A DNA stretch of 64,000 bases from Papio anubis (taxonomy: Eukaryota; Chordata; Mammalia; Primates; Cercopithecidae): NCBI RefSeq assembly GCF_008728515.1, contig NC_044995.1:15216127-15280126 (forward strand), read 5' to 3'. Every line of letters starts with the position of its first letter. Position 1 is the first letter of the stretch. Below are positions 43,652-53,648 of the stretch, piece by piece. The notes below the pieces were generated by a model. That model worked only from the letters and a program-made list of their open reading frames with translations, was not told the DNA's origin and made no database searches. Position numbers and translations under genes: made by a program.

Positions 43652-43955
43652 AGCTGGGCACAGTGGCTCAAGCCTGTAATCACAGCACTTTGGGAGGCCA
43701 AGGTGGGAGGATTACTTGAGCCCAAAAGTTCAAGACCAGCCAGCGCAACAAAGTGAGATTTTGTCTCTACAAAAAATAAAATCAGCTGGGTGTGGTGATG
43801 CATGCCTGTGGTCCAAGCTACTCGGGAAACTGAGATAGGAGGATTGGTTGAGCCCAGGAGGTAGAGGCTGCAGTGAGCCATGATTGTGCCACTGCACTCC
43901 AGCCTGGGCAACAAAGTGAAACCCAGTCTCAAAACTAAAAAGACAAACAAAAAAT
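43652..43955 (+). repeat. Old Alu
   Basis: Flanked by CATGAGATTCCAG on both sides (about 43640-43652 and 43957-43969). Confidence 0.88.
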
Positions 43956-43969
43956 CATGAGATTCCAGC

Positions 43970-44360
43970 AAGGATTGTCAACAGAGACTGAAACTATTAA
44001 TTTGATTTGATAAAGAACAGGATATTTATTTAGTCTCAAAGTATCTTCCCCTAGATTACTTATTATAACAAAAAAAAGTATTCATGGAGAAAATTGGCAA
44101 ACATCACGTTAACCAGATGATACAAGTTAATATCACCATTAACAGGACAAATTGACCTTAGTTGCCTCTGACGTGAAGCAAAGAGGGAGACACATATCAT
44201 TTCTTTGGTTTTCCTGCCAAAATGCATAACTTAAATCTAATAATAAGAAACATGAGACAAAGCCAAAATGAGGGACACTCTACGAAGGAGGTGGCCTATA
44301 ACCTTCAAAACATCAATGTTATGAAAAAACAAAGTAATAATAATAATAACAATAAAATAA
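43970..44360. other. Old unclassified sequence, possibly an L1 or DNA transposon remnant
   Basis: A/T-rich text such as GAGGGACACTCTACGAAGGA and CTTCAAAACATCAATGTTAT seems to recur in primate genomes from memory, but I cannot name the family. It ends in an (AAT)n run at 44335-44352. Confidence 0.35.
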
Positions 44361-44365
44361 AGTGC

Positions 44366-44965
44366 TTGCCAGGTACAGTGGCTCGTGCCTGTAATCCCAG
44401 CACTTTGAGAGGCCGAAGCAGGAGGATTGCCTGAGCCTAGGATTTCCAGACAAGCCTGGGCAACAAAGTAAGATCGATCCCCATCTCTCCAAAACTTTTT
44501 TTTTTTTTTGAAAGGAAGTCTCACTCTGTCGCCCAGACTGGAGTGCAGTGGCACGATGTCAGCTCACTACAAATTCTCCCAGGTTCAAGTGATTCTCCTC
44601 CCTCAGCCTCCGAGTAGCTGGGATTGCAGGCACGCACAACCACACCCGACTAATATTTGTATTTTTAGTAGAGACAGGTTTTCACCATGTTGCCCAGGCT
44701 GGTCTCGAACTCCTAGCCTCAAGTGATCCCCTCCTCCGACCCCTACTGCCTCAGCCTGCCAAAGTGCTGTGATTATAGGTGGGAGCCACTGAGCCCGCCC
44801 TGTCTCTCCAAAACTTAAAAAAAAAAATTAGTCGAGCATGGTGGCACACACCTGTAGTCCTAGCTACTTGGGAGGCTGAGGTGGGAGGATCACTTGAGTC
44901 CAGGAGTGGCTATGATGGCCACTCCACTACAGTCTGAGTGACAGAGCAAGACTCCAAGTCAAAAA
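44366..44965. repeat. Minus Alu nested in a plus Alu
   Basis: Old plus Alu (44366-44492 and about 44801-44965) contains a minus Alu at 44493-44800. CTCTCCAAAACTT is repeated at both edges, marking the insertion site. Confidence 0.87.
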
Positions 44966-45135
44966 AAGGGGGGTCAGGGAGGAAAAAAATCCTGTTGTAT
45001 GCTACGACCTGGATGACCCTTGAGGACACTATACTAAGTGAAATAATCCTGTCGTAAGACAAATACCGTAGGATTCCACTTACATGACGTACTTAGAGTA
45101 GTCACATTCACAGAGATAGAGAATAGGATAGTGGC

Positions 45136-45415
45136 TGGGTGCGGTGGCTCACACGTGTAATCTCAGCACTTGGGGAGGCCGAGGCGAGCCGATAACAAGG
45201 GCAAGAGATCGAGACCATCCTGGCCAACAGGGTGAAACCCCGTCTCTACTAAAAATACAAAAATTAGCCGGGCGTGGTGGTGCGTGCCTGTAGTCCCAGC
45301 TACTTGGGAGGCTGAGGCAGGAGAATTGCTGAAACCCTGGAGGTGGAGCTTGCAGTGAGCCGAGATTGTGCCACTGCACTCCAGCCTGGAGACAGAGCAA
45401 GAATCCGTCTCAAAA
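45136..45415 (+). repeat. Alu (first of six tandem copies)
   Basis: Plus strand, ending CTCAAAAAATG and passing directly into the GGAA microsatellite. Confidence 0.88.
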
Positions 45416-45614
45416 AATGAAAGAAAAAAGAAGAGAGAAAAGAGAAAAGAAAGAAAGAGAGAAGGAAGGGAGGGAGGGAGGGAGGGAGGAAGGAAGGAAG
45501 GAAGGAAGGAAGGAAGGAAGGAAGGAAGGAAGGAAGGAAGGAAGGAAGGAAGGAAGGAAGGAAGAGAAGGAAGGAAGGAAGAAAGAAAGAAAAAGAAAAA
45601 GAAAGAAAGAAAAT
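45416..45614. repeat. (GGAA)n/(GGGA)n microsatellite
   Basis: Purine-only for about 200 nt. The core at 45465-45565 holds five GGGA-type units then about twenty perfect GGAA units, flanked by GAAA units. It derives from the tail of the preceding Alu. Confidence 0.93.
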
Positions 45615-45626
45615 AGGATAGTGGGC

Positions 45627-45915
45627 TAGGCGCGGTGGTTCACACCTGTAATCCCAGTACTTTGGGAAGCCAAGGTGGGCAGATCACCTGAGGTCAGGAG
45701 TTCGAAATCAGCCTGGCCAACATGGCAAAACTCTGTCTCTACTAAAAATACAAAAGTCAGCCGGGCATGGTGGTGCATGCCTGTAATCCCAGCTACTCGG
45801 GAGGCTGAGGCACAAGAATTGTTTGAACCCGGGAGGCAGAGGTTGTGGTGAGCTGAGATCTCACCACAGCACTCTAGCCTGGGTGACACAGAGAGACCCT
45901 GTCTTAAAAAAGCAA
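45627..45915 (+). repeat. Alu (second of six)
   Basis: Plus-strand copy starting GGCTAGGCGCGGTGGTTCAC, with a short A-rich tail. Confidence 0.88.
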
Positions 45916-45918
45916 TAA

Positions 45919-46220
45919 GGCCGGGCGCGGTGGCTCAAGCCTGTAATCCCAGCACTTTGGGAGGCCGAGACGGGCGGATCACGAGGTCAGGAGATCGAGA
46001 CCATCCTGGCTAACACAGTGAAACCCCGTCTCTACTAAAAAATACAAAAAACTAGCCGGGCGAGGTGGCGGGCGCCTGTAGTCCCAGCTACTCGGGAGGC
46101 TGAGGCAGGAGAATGGCGTGAACCCGGGAGGCGGAGCTTGCAGTGAGCCGAGATCCGGCCACTGCACTCCAGCCTGGGCGACAGAGCAAGACTCCGCCTC
46201 AAAAAAAAAAAAAAAAAAAA
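45919..46220 (+). mobile_element. Young AluY element of Old World monkey type (third of six)
   Basis: Nearly consensus: GGCTCAAGCCTGTAATCC, AACTAGCCGGGCGAGGTGG and GAGATCCGGCCACTGCA. Exact 13-bp target duplication AAAAAAGCAATAA at 45906-45918 and 46221-46233. Confidence 0.9.
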
Positions 46221-46240
46221 AAAAAAGCAATAAAAAACAG

Positions 46241-47150
46241 GCTGGGCACGTTGGCTCATGCCTGTAATCCAGCACTTTGGGAGGCCAAGGCAGGCCGATC
46301 ACCTGAGGTCAGGAGTTCGAGTACAGCCTGGCCAACATGGTGAAACCCTATCTCTACTAAAAATACAAAAATTAGCCAGGGGTGGTGACACATGCCTGTA
46401 ATCTCAGCTACTTACGAGGCTGAGGCAGGAGAATCGCTTGAAGCCAGGAGGCAGAGGTTACAGTGAACAGAGATCACGTCGCTACACTACAGCCTGGGCA
46501 ACAGAATGAGACTTTGTCTCAAAAAAATAAATACGCAGCCGGGCACAGTGGCTCACGTTTGTAATCCCAGCACTTTGGGAGGCCGAGGCGGGTAGATCAC
46601 AAGGTCAGGAGTTCGAGACCAGCCTGGCCAATATGGTGAAACCCCGTCTCTACTAAAAATATAAAAATTAGCTGGGCGAGGTGGCATGCGCCTGTAGTCC
46701 CAGCTCTCAGGAGGCTGAAGCAGAAGAATTGTTTGAACCCGGAAGGCAGAGGTTGCAGTGAGCTGAGATGGACAATAGAGCAAGACTCTGTCTCAAAATT
46801 AATTAATTAATTAATTAATTAAAAATAAATAAATAGGCAGGGTACGGTGGCTCACGCCTATAATCCCAGCACTTAGGGAGGCTGAAGCAGGCGGATCACC
46901 TGAGGTCAAGAGTTCGAGACCAGCCTGACCAACATGGAGAAACCCCGTCTCTACTAAAAATACAAAATTAGCTGGGCGTGGAGGAACATGCCTGTAATAC
47001 CAGTTACTTGGGAAGCTGAGGCAGGAGAATCGCTTGAACCTGGGAGGCGGAGGTTGCAGTGAGCCAAGATCACGCCATTGCACTCCAGCATGGGCAAGAA
47101 AAGCGAAACTCCGTCTCAAAAAATAAATAAATAAAGTGAAATAAATAAAC
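46241..47150 (+). repeat. Alus four to six of the tandem run
   Basis: 46241-46530, 46540-46797 (right arm shortened, tail (AATT)n to about 46820) and 46836-47150. All are plus strand. Confidence 0.85.
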
Positions 47151-47388
47151 TGAAAGAAAATAGGATGGTGATTACCACGAGCTGGGGAAGAGGGGGGAAT
47201 AGGGGAGTTGTTTTGTTTCAAAAATGTGTTTAGTTTGCAAAAATTTTAATTTTGCAAGATGAAAATGGTTGTGGAAATTGGTTGCACAACAATTTAAATG
47301 TACTTAACACTATTGAACAATACAGTTTTAAACAGTTAAGATGGTAAATGTATATTTTACAATTAAAAGGCTTATTTTTTAATTTTTT

Positions 47389-48391
47389 TATTTTTTGAGA
47401 CAGAGTCTCACTCTGTCACCCAGGCTGGAGTGCAATGATGCAATCTCAGCTCACTGCAACCTCCACCTCCTGGGTTCAAGTGATTCTCGTGCCTCAGCCT
47501 CCCAAATAGCTGGGACTACAGGCGCTTACCACTATGCTCAGCTGATTTTTTTTTTTTTTTGTATTTTTAATAGAGACGGGGTTTCACCATGTTGGCTAGG
47601 CTTCTCTCGAACTCCTGACCTCAAGTGATCCACCTGCCTCGGCCTCCCAAAGTGCTGGGAATACAGGCGTGAGCCACTGCGCCCAGCCTGTTGGTTTTTT
47701 TTTTTTTTTTTTAGAGGTGCCCTCTCACTTTGTTGACCAGGCTGGAGTGCAGGGTGCCATCATAACTCACCGCAGCCTGGACTTCCTGCACTCAAGTCAT
47801 CCTCCCGCTTCAGCCTCCAAACTAGCCGGGATGGCCAGGCGCAGCCATACATGGTGAAACCCTATCTCTACTAAAAATACAAAAATTAGCTGGGCATGGC
47901 AGCAGGCACCTTCAATCCCAGTTATTTGGGAGGCCGAGGCAGGAGAATCACTTGAACCCAGGAGGCAGAGGTTGTGGTGAGGAGAGATGGCACCATTGCA
48001 CTCCAGCCTGGGCAACAAGAGTGAAACTCTGTCTCAAAACAACAACAACAATAAAAAACAAAGTAGCTGGGACTGCCAGCTGTATGCCATACTTGGCTTA
48101 AAAGCATTTTGTTTTTGCGACAGGGTCTCACAGTTAGTTGCCCAGGCTGAAGTGCAGTGGCACAATCACAGCTCACTGTAGCCTCCAACTCTCAGCCTAA
48201 GCGATCCTCCCACCTCCCCCACCAGAGTAGCTGGGGCTACAGGGGCATGCCACCACACCCAGCTAATTTTTTGTAGTGATGGGGTTTCATCATGTTGTCC
48301 AGGCTGCTCTCAAACTCCTGGATTCAAGCAATCTGCCCGCCTTGGCCTCACAAAGTGCTGGGATTACAGGTGTGAGCCACTGTGCCCAGCC
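47389..48391. repeat. Alu cluster with truncated plus Alu nested in minus Alu
   Basis: 47389-47690 is a minus Alu. A minus Alu right arm (47695-47832) is interrupted by a plus Alu missing its first 100 bases or so (47833-48060), then briefly resumes. 48108-48391 is another minus Alu. Confidence 0.8.
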
Positions 48392-48491
48392 CCATATTCT
48401 ATTGGTTAAAGGCAAATTACGAAAACTAGCCACACTGAAGTGAAAGAGAATTAGGCTCCACCTACTAAAAGGGGGCTGCCCAAGAATCTGT

Positions 48492-48539
48492 GGATATATA
48501 TACACACACATATGTATATACATACAAATACACACACAT

Positions 48540-48585
<46 letters not shown>

Positions 48586-48586
48586 T
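48492..48586. repeat. (CA)n/(TA)n microsatellite
   Basis: Alternating CA and TA runs with a core of about 13 CA followed by (TA)9, directly against the T tract of a minus AluY. Confidence 0.92.
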
Positions 48587-48872
48587 TTTTTGAGACGGAG
48601 TCTCGCTTTGTCGCCCAGGCTGGAGTGCAGTGGCGTGATCTCCGCCCACTGCAAGCTCCGCCTCCCAGGTTCTCACCATTCTCCTGCCTCAGCCTCCTGA
48701 ATAGCTGGGACTACAGGTGCCTGCCACCATGCCCAGCTAATTTTTTGTATTTTTAGTAGAGACGGGGTTTCACCGTGTTAGCCAGGATGGTCTCGATCTC
48801 CTGACCTCGTGATCCGCCCGTCTCAGCCTCCCAAAGTGCTGGGATTACAGGCGTGAGCCACCGCGCCCGGCC
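48587..48872 (-). repeat. AluY, minus strand
   Basis: Low divergence from AluY. TCTGT(G/A)GATATAT on both sides (48487, 48873) is the target duplication, so the microsatellite grew inside the inserted A tail. Confidence 0.87.
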
Positions 48873-48900
48873 TCTGTAGATATATTTTAAAACAGCTTCA

Positions 48901-49525
48901 GGCCGGGCATGGTGGCTCACGCCTGTAATCCCAGCACTTTGGGAGGCTGAGGCAGGTGGATCACTTGAGGTCAGGAGTTCAAGACCAGCCTGGCCAACAC
49001 GGTGAAACCCTGTCTCTACTAGAAATACAAAAATTAGCCGGGTGTGGTGGCATGGGCCTATAATCCCAGCTACTTGGGAGGCTGAGGCAGAAGAACTGCT
49101 TGAGCCCAGGAGGCAGAGGTTGCTGTGAGCCAAGATCCCACCACTGCACTCTGTTCTGACCCACAGAACGAGACTCTTTCTCAAAAAAACCCAAAAACCA
49201 AAAAAAAAAAAAAAAAAGGTGACAGGTTTTCACTCTGTTACCCAGGCTGAAGTACCTTGGCATGATCACAGCTCACTGCAGCCTCAAACTCCTGGGCTCA
49301 AATGATCCTCCTGCGTCAGCCTCCTAGGTAGATGGGACTACAGGCATGTGTCACCACACCCTGCTATTTATTTATTTATTTTTCTAATTTTAAATGTTTT
49401 TGTAGAAATGGAGTCTCAATATGTTGCCCAGTCTGGTCCGGAACTCCTGGCCTCAAGTGATCCTATTGCTTTGGCCTCTCAATGTTTTGGGATTACAGAC
49501 AGGCATGAACCACCAGGCCTGGCCA
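48901..49525. repeat. Tail-to-tail inverted Alu pair
   Basis: Plus Alu 48901-49190 and minus Alu 49218-49525 separated only by an A-rich stretch. A hairpin is expected if transcribed. Confidence 0.87.
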
Positions 49526-49529
49526 ACTT

Positions 49530-50160
49530 CCGACAATGTGGTTAGATAATTCAAACTTAAAGCTGCTGGAACTTTAAATTATTCCGAGCCTTGACAGGAA
49601 TGTTGCTCTGTAGCCTGAGTCACGTAGCATGCAGTTACAACTTCTGCTTTTTCCTGTAAATGATTAAGAATGACCAAGCAGTGCCAGAGATAAGATCGCC
49701 TCAGAACATTACTCCTAGGCCGGGCGTTGTGGCCTCACATCTGTAACCCCAGCACTTTGGGAGGCAGAGGTGGGAGGATCACCTGAGCCCAGGAGTTTGA
49801 GACAAGCCTGGGCAACATGGTGAGACCACGTCTCTACAGAAAAATTTATTAAGAAATTAGCTGGTCATGGTGGCACACGCCTGTAGTCCCAGCTACTGGG
49901 GAGGCTTAGGTGGGAGGCTTGAGCCTGGGAGTTCGAGGCTGCAGTGAGCTGTGATTGTGCCACTGCACTCCAGCCTGGGTAACAGAGCAAGATCTTATCT
50001 CAAGAAAAAAGAAAGAAAGAAGAAAGAAAGAGTACTCCTCCTCACAGAATGTTAACGCAATCTTCCCTGCAGCATAGCAAGATGTACTAACGAAATCGCT
50101 GTAACATATGTACTGGCCTTGTAGCCTGGAATAAACTCTATAGTTAATCATATTTTCTTT
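49530..50160. repeat. Possible LTR-like remnant containing an Alu
   Basis: 49530-49718 and 50020-50160 read as one piece interrupted by a plus Alu at 49720-50015 (TTACTCCTAG before, GTACTCCTCC after). The last part has AATAAACTC and ATGTACTGGCCTTGTAGCC. It looks like an old retroviral LTR end, but I cannot name the family. Confidence 0.35.
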
Positions 50161-50164
50161 CCTT

Positions 50165-50797
50165 TTCTTGTTTTTTTTCTTTTCTTTTTTATTTATTTCT
50201 TTGTTTGTTTTTGGTGAGATGGAGATTTACTCTTGTTGCCCAGGCTGGAGTGCAATGGCGCAATCTCAGCTCACTGCATCCTCCGCCTCCCAGGTTCAAG
50301 CAATTCTCCTGCCTCAGTCTCCCGAGTAGCTGGGATTACAGGCATGTGCCACCACACCCAGTTAATTTTGTATTTTTAGTAGAGACGGGGTTTCACCGTG
50401 TTGCCCAGGCTGATCTCGAACTCCTGACCTCAGGTGATCCACCCGCCTCTGCCTCCCAAAGTGCTGGGATTACAGGCGTGAGCCACTGCGCCCGGACTTT
50501 TTTTTCTTTTTAGAGAGTAGAAGTCTTGCTCTGTCACCCAGGCCGAAGTGCAGTGGTGTGATCTCGGCTCACTGCAACTACCGCCTCCCAGGTTCAAGTG
50601 ATTCTTCTGCCTCAGCTTCCCAAGTAGCTGACACTACAGGCATGTGCCACCACACCCATCTAGTTTTGATATCTTTAGTAGAGACGGGGTTTCACTATAT
50701 GTTGACCATGCAGGTCTCGAACTCCTGACCTCAGGGTATCCACACGCCTTGGCCTCCCGAAGTGCTGGGATTACGGGCATGAACCACTGAATCCGGC
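50165..50797 (-). repeat. Two tandem minus Alus
   Basis: 50165-50497 (long T-rich start) and 50498-50797. AATCATATTTTCT before and after the pair is the target duplication of the outer element. Confidence 0.87.
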
Positions 50798-50898
50798 CTC
50801 AATCATATTTTCTGAATCTCGTTATTTATGGTTGACAATAATTTTTTTTTTCTCTTATTTAACATGTATACATGGGAGCCTTCAGAATGAAGACCCCA

Positions 50899-51665
50899 GC
50901 TGGGAGCAGTGGCTCATGCCTGTAATCTCAGCACTTTGGGAGGCCAAGGTGGGTGGATCACCTGAGGTCAGGAGTTTGAGACCAGCCTGGCCAACATGGC
51001 AAAATCCTGTCTCTACTAAAAATACAAAATGGAGGCAGGAGGTGCCAGCCAGGTTGTGGAGAGCCTTGTCATGCATGGTAAGACTTTGGCTTTTACCCTG
51101 AGTGAAATGGGGACCACTAGAGGGGTTTGAGCAGATGGGACCTGACTTAGCTGTTCACAGGGTTCCAGATGCATGTGGGCTGCAGACTAGGAGGGTTGGG
51201 AAAGGAGACCCCAGAGACAAGGTCCCTGTCATAGTCCAGGTGATAGATGAACTTGGACAGATGAAGGTGTTGGGCGACAAAGAGGTGAGAAGTGGATTTT
51301 AGGGTGTATTTCAAAAGTAGAGACAGTAAGATTTCCTGATGGACAAAATGAGGGCTTGAGAAAAGAGAGAGCAAGGCTGGTGCCACCACTAGGGGACCAG
51401 AGGCCCCAAGAGCTGAAAGGTTAGAGCTGTCTTCCTCACCCACACAGCATCCAGAAAGACATAAAAAACCCATCTCTACTAAAAATACAAAATTAGCTGG
51501 GTGTGGTGGTGTGTGCCTGTAGTCCCAGCTACTTGGGAGGCTGAGGCAGGAAAATTGCTTGAACCGGGAGGCAGAGGTTACAGTAAGCTGAGATCGCGCC
51601 ACTGCACTCCAGCCTGGGCGACAAGGCGAGGTTCCATCTAAAAAAAAAAAAAAAAAAAAAAAACT
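50899..51665 (+). repeat. Alu interrupted by a 430-bp non-Alu segment
   Basis: Alu left arm to 51030 and Alu right arm from about 51467 to 51640 plus A tail. The middle, 51031-51461, is not Alu. The words TCTCTACTAAAAATACAAAA occur on both sides, at about 51009 and 51473. Confidence 0.85.
51031..51461 (-). repeat. Inverted-duplicate copy A (partner at 60717-61147)
   Basis: The reverse complement matches 60717-61147 at close to 89% by hand alignment. Shared words include AGTGGTGGCACCAGCCTTGC, TCAAGCCCTCATTTTGTCCA, CTACTTTTGAAATACACCCT and CAGGGTAAAAGCCAAAGTCT. The underlying sequence resembles the 3' half of L2. Confidence 0.85.
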
Positions 51666-51771
51666 AACAAAAATCCAAAATTATAAGGAGGGGGCAACAT
51701 TTCAGTAGGATAACATTTATATTAAACAATTCAATGGAATATTTCACTAGTTGATATATGCATTATTTTGT

Positions 51772-52195
51772 TTTTTATTTTTGTAGAGATGGGGTCTCAC
51801 TATACTCGACCTTCTGGCCTCAACAGCTCTTCCCGCCTCAGCCTTCCAAAGGGCTGGGATTACAGTCATGAGCCTAGCCAAGGGTGGCTTTTAAATACTC
51901 GTGTCTATTGGCCTGGCTGGGTGGCTCAGGTCTGTAATCCCGGCAGTATGGGAGAGCAAACTGGGAGGCTAGCTAGAGCCCAGGAGGTCAAGACAAGGCT
52001 GGGCAACACAGCAACACAGCAGGACTCCATCTCTTAAAAAAAAAAAAAAAGAATTAGCCAGCCATGGTGGCGCATGTGTGTGATGCCAGCTACATGGGAG
52101 GCTGAGGTAGGAGGATCCCTTGAACCCAGGAGTTCAGAGGCTGCAGTGAGCTGTGATCAAGCCACCGTACTCCAGCCTGGGTTACACAGTGCGAC
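51772..52195. repeat. Minus Alu fragment and old plus Alu
   Basis: About 51772-51880 is a half Alu on the minus strand; 51910-52195 is a diverged AluJ-like copy. Confidence 0.78.
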
Positions 52196-52740
52196 CCTTT
52201 TATGGAGTCTTTGATGGGACCTGATGACTGGCTTGATGTGGGAAATGATGGCATCTATGATGGCATCCAGGGACATCTCCATTTCTTGATTGAGAAATCA
52301 ATCAATAGAAAAGAGAATTTTCTGCAAATAAGGGGATCCCAGTTCCTCATTTCTCTTCGCTACCCCAACGGTTCCTTGCTCAGACTCAAGCAGTTTAACA
52401 GTGAACTTGGTAGTAGCTTGGTAGAAGTTGGGTAAGTCCAACTTCCTTCCTTGTCCTTGAAAAACCTAGGGGAACTCGAAAACGGAAGCAGAACCCACTC
52501 CCCAATTTCTCCACTCTCTGTGAATGAGGAGTGATTTTTTTTTTGCTTTGTTTTCCAGTTACGAGGTAGGGGATGTACACGAGGTCCTGGAAGGAATTCC
52601 TCCTTGGTCGTAGTTCAGTCTCTGATTTGTGATCCCGGACCATAGAGAGCTCTTCGGTGGCGTCCTCACGCAGCACGGAGGAGTTACGGATTTGCTTTTT
52701 TTGGTAAAGAGGACATCTGGGAGAAACTGCACTCAAACTT
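52196..52740. other. Unique sequence upstream of B9D2; possible small two-exon frame
   Basis: A plus-strand frame opens at 52202 (MESLMGPDDWLDVGNDGIYD) and reaches a consensus donor GTAAGT at 52432. The acceptor TTTGTTTTCCAG ends at 52558, and the spliced frame continues to TAG at 52611-52613 with no stop between. A 113-codon minus-strand frame overlaps it. I recognise no protein family in either, and the sequence may instead be a noncoding exon of TMEM91 or B9D2. Confidence 0.3.
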
Positions 52741-53340
52741 CCTCAGCCACACTCAACATGGCAGCTTCCTAGCCACGGCCAAAATGGCGGAACCCTTTGC
52801 CGTAGCTGAGAGACGCTATTTTCCCAAAATGGAGCGAGAGGAGGAAAATGTCCATCACAGTTTCACCCCGCCTCCCGGGGACGGCTAGCACCAATCAGTG
52901 GCGCAGAGGGCGAGTACAAAGCCAGGGGAGGAGCCTGCTGTTGCTCCAGCAACAACCACGGAACCCAAGGCGAGCGCGGACGCGGAATATCGCGGCTTCC
53001 ATTTCTCGCAGCCGGGAAGGTCCTGGGAAAGGCGCGAGCCAGGCCTGGTAGGCGGCCGCGGAGAAAAAAAACGAGTCAACTCAACCCCATGAACTACAAA
53101 CCCCGTTGCCGCTTTCGCCCCTCCTAACCGTTAAGTGCGCTAAGGTAGGAATAACGCATGCGCTGCGCTTAGAGGCGTGGCTAAGTCGGCCCGGAACTCA
53201 ACGCATGCGCCTTATAGAGCTTGCTGGGTGAGGGAAGCGGGGTGGCTGACATGACGCGGAAGGCGGGTCTTTTCGCTCGTGGGCGGGGCTTTCCGCAGAC
53301 CTGAACTCAAAGAAGGTATTTTAGACCTCGCAAAGTTAAA
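52741..53340. promoter_or_regulatory. B9D2: B9D2 promoter region, probably bidirectional
   Basis: GC-rich, TATA-less. Visible sites: AAAATGGCGG (YY1-like) at 52782-52791, CCAATCAG at 52891, the X-box at 52940-52953, and two CGCATGCGC words (53156 and 53204) resembling NRF1 half-palindromes. A noncoding first exon of B9D2 must lie here because coding exon 1 has an upstream acceptor. GTGAGG after CTTGCTGG at 53226 and GTAGGA at 53145 are candidate donors. A longer TMEM91 transcript may start on the other strand. Confidence 0.7.
52940..52953. promoter_or_regulatory. B9D2: RFX X-box
   Basis: GTTGCTCCAGCAAC is a perfect inverted repeat (GTTGCT / AGCAAC with a 2-nt spacer), fitting the GTNRCC-type X-box half-site spacing bound by RFX factors. 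B9D2 is a ciliary gene, and its nematode orthologue is a known X-box target. Confidence 0.75.
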
Positions 53341-53556
53341 TGCTGGTTCCCCAGACAAGGTTCCCCCCATTTTTTCCAGGCTTTCATGGGTTGGCAATTA
53401 GGATCTGTGGTCAAGACCTCAGCCTCAGGGGTGTGACGAAGCTAGCTTGGAATCCTAGTACTACCCTTTATTTGCTGGGCCTCAGTTTCCCCTCCTGTCA
53501 AATGGAGATAATATACTTACCTCACAGGGTTGTGATTATATTTTTTCTCATCCCAG

Positions 53557-53648
53557 GGCCATGGCTGAGGTGCACGTGATCGGGCAGATCATGGGGGCCA
53601 GCGGTTTCTCGGAAAGTAGCCTGTTCTGCAAGTGGGGCATTCACACAG
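53557..53648 (+). CDS. B9D2: B9D2 coding exon 1 (4 nt UTR plus 88 nt CDS)
   Basis: Acceptor TTCTCATCCCAG, then GGCC and ATG at 53561. It encodes residues 1-29, MAEVHVIGQIMGASGFSESS to KWGIHT, plus one base of Gly30. Donor GTATTC is not strong. Met11 replaces the isoleucine I remember in human. Confidence 0.96.

Larger units (their letters stand above)
44970..47375 (+). mobile_element. Old LINE-1-like 3' end interrupted by six plus-strand Alus
   Basis: TGCTACGACCTGGATGACCC, AAGTGAAATAATCCTGTCG and GGATTCCACTTACATGACG (45000-45090) continue after the Alus as GTGATTACCACGAGCTGGGG, GGTTGCACAACAATTTAAAT and GAACAATACAGTTTTAAACA (47165-47340). That is the order of an old mammalian L1 3' end as I remember it. 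AGAATAGGATAGTGG-like words recur at 45120, 45610 and 47157, marking successive insertion points. Confidence 0.6.

Noticed and set aside
45465..45565. CRISPR-like or satellite array
   Set aside because: Unit is only 4 bp with no spacers; it is a simple microsatellite.
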